From positions 1,550,001-1,614,000 of the forward strand of contig NZ_CP195790.1 of assembly GCF_051465645.1 (NCBI RefSeq): DNA of 64,000 nt. The letters are read 5' to 3'. Of the stretch, positions 63,384 through 64,000 are shown one piece after another. This DNA is from Planctomicrobium sp051465645. GTDB taxonomy: Bacteria; Planctomycetota; Planctomycetia; Planctomycetales; Planctomycetaceae. The first letter of the stretch is position 1. Every line of letters starts with the position of its first letter. Made by a program: the position numbers and the translations under genes. The notes beneath the pieces are model-generated. The model was not told the origin of the DNA, did not search any database, and saw only the letters and a program-made list of their open reading frames with translations.

Positions 63384-63908
63384 TGATTTGTTGAACGCGT
63401 TTGCAGGAGAAACTTTTCAAGCGAATGGCAACGTCACAATTCTTCTGGTGACGACTTACTGGAAGCCCACGGTAGGTTGAAGGAGCTCCTGCATGCAGCT
63501 TGATCTCCCTGATTCAACTTCATGCATTGTGGCGTTGAAGCCTTCATGATGAAAGTGTCAGAGCCCCTCTTTGACAGGTTCTTCTTCCGGTCCGTTATCA
63601 AAGTCCGAGTTAATTCAGAAAAGTTCTGAAAGGATTCGTAACTCGCTGCGTATTTCTCAGGTGACAGCCTGATTCATTTTTCGCGGGTGCCCGTGATTAA
63701 GGAATTCTGGGCATTCGTTTCGAAACGATTCTGGATTCAACGACGAAGTGCGCAACGCTGAATGAATTTGTTGAGCAAGTGTCGCGACCTCTTTTGATTC
63801 TGCCTGGAATCATCGCTCGCCTTGCCGACAGTTTTGCTTGTTGCGTGATCGGCTCTTTTTCGACGTTGATATTTCGATCGTGCATTCAACCGGCTACTGG
63901 AGAATACG
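63384..63908. other. intergenic upstream of the last gene
   Basis: About 525 bp between divergent genes. Near 63552-63576 GTGTCAGAGCCCCTCTTTGACAGG contains TGTCA...TGACA, a short inverted repeat. No gene seen. Confidence 0.35.
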
Positions 63909-64000
63909 ATGTCTGTTGCTAAACCAAACGGAACAAAAATTCTGCTTCCACGTACTGGTGCTGATCAGTTCTGGAAGCTGATTCATGACTACTTCGCAGT
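63909..64000 (+). CDS. partial gene cut by the window edge
   Basis: ATG 63909 with TGGAGA at a normal distance. The visible product starts MSVAKPNGTKILLPRTGADQ, 30 codons, and runs off the window. It reads like a real protein start; no family can be named. Confidence 0.6.
   Translation, partial: MSVAKPNGTKILLPRTGADQFWKLIHDYFA

Overview
The window looks like chromosomal DNA of a planctomycete (Planctomycetota, probably Planctomycetaceae or a close relative). Pointers are a DUF1559 pseudopilin-like gene with the prepilin motif and C-terminal H..DGG signature, a stand-alone formylmethanofuran dehydrogenase subunit C (C1 metabolism), three DUF1573 proteins, a DUF4432 protein, a beta-propeller hybrid sensor kinase, a squalene-hopene-cyclase-like protein next to a DUF116/polyprenyl synthase fusion, long intergenic spacers and frequent GTG/TTG starts. 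Base composition is near 50% GC. This placement is inference from gene content; no rRNA or tRNA gene was found in the window.

Layout. 0.6-10.8 kb: secreted unknown, FAH-family hydrolase, DUF4432 protein, DUF485/ActP-type sodium symporter pair, CinA-type amidase, lipoamide dehydrogenase, membrane glycosyltransferase and NfeD-like protein. 11.2-16.4 kb: class I aminotransferase and a two-component pair (propeller kinase plus NarL-type regulator). 16.9-21.4 kb: a sulfate ABC importer (sbp, cysT, cysW, cysA) behind a clear sigma70-type promoter. 21.8-28.5 kb: glycerol-3-phosphate dehydrogenase, orphan fhcC, DUF1573 protein and O-antigen-ligase-like protein. 28.7-37.5 kb: DUF1559 gene followed by a small lipoprotein, bioA, DUF1573-like lipoprotein, tsaD, rsmD, CDF cation pump and a methyltransferase. 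38.0-39.0 kb: HDOD protein with a strong terminator.

39.1-41.5 kb is the accessory region. Four small unrelated genes of unknown function, three of them membrane proteins, lie on one strand. They are separated by two 159-bp, roughly 93% identical elements with hairpin-forming ends and by recurring short motifs. Three of the genes are bracketed by imperfect inverted repeats, and a short transposase-like remnant sits at one end. This resembles a decayed cassette array (integron-like or REP/RAYT-like).

41.7-64 kb: HtrA protease, large unknown protein, lpxB, tatA with a long leader, PIN-TRAM protein, SHC-like cyclase, DUF116-polyprenyl synthase fusion, DUF1573 protein, a small conserved unknown, a 929-residue secreted unknown, LDH-type malate dehydrogenase, rhomboid protease, peptide deformylase, PaaK-like ligase and the first 30 codons of a further gene cut by the window edge. 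The PIN-TRAM, cyclase and synthase genes run the same way with short spacing and may form an isoprenoid locus.
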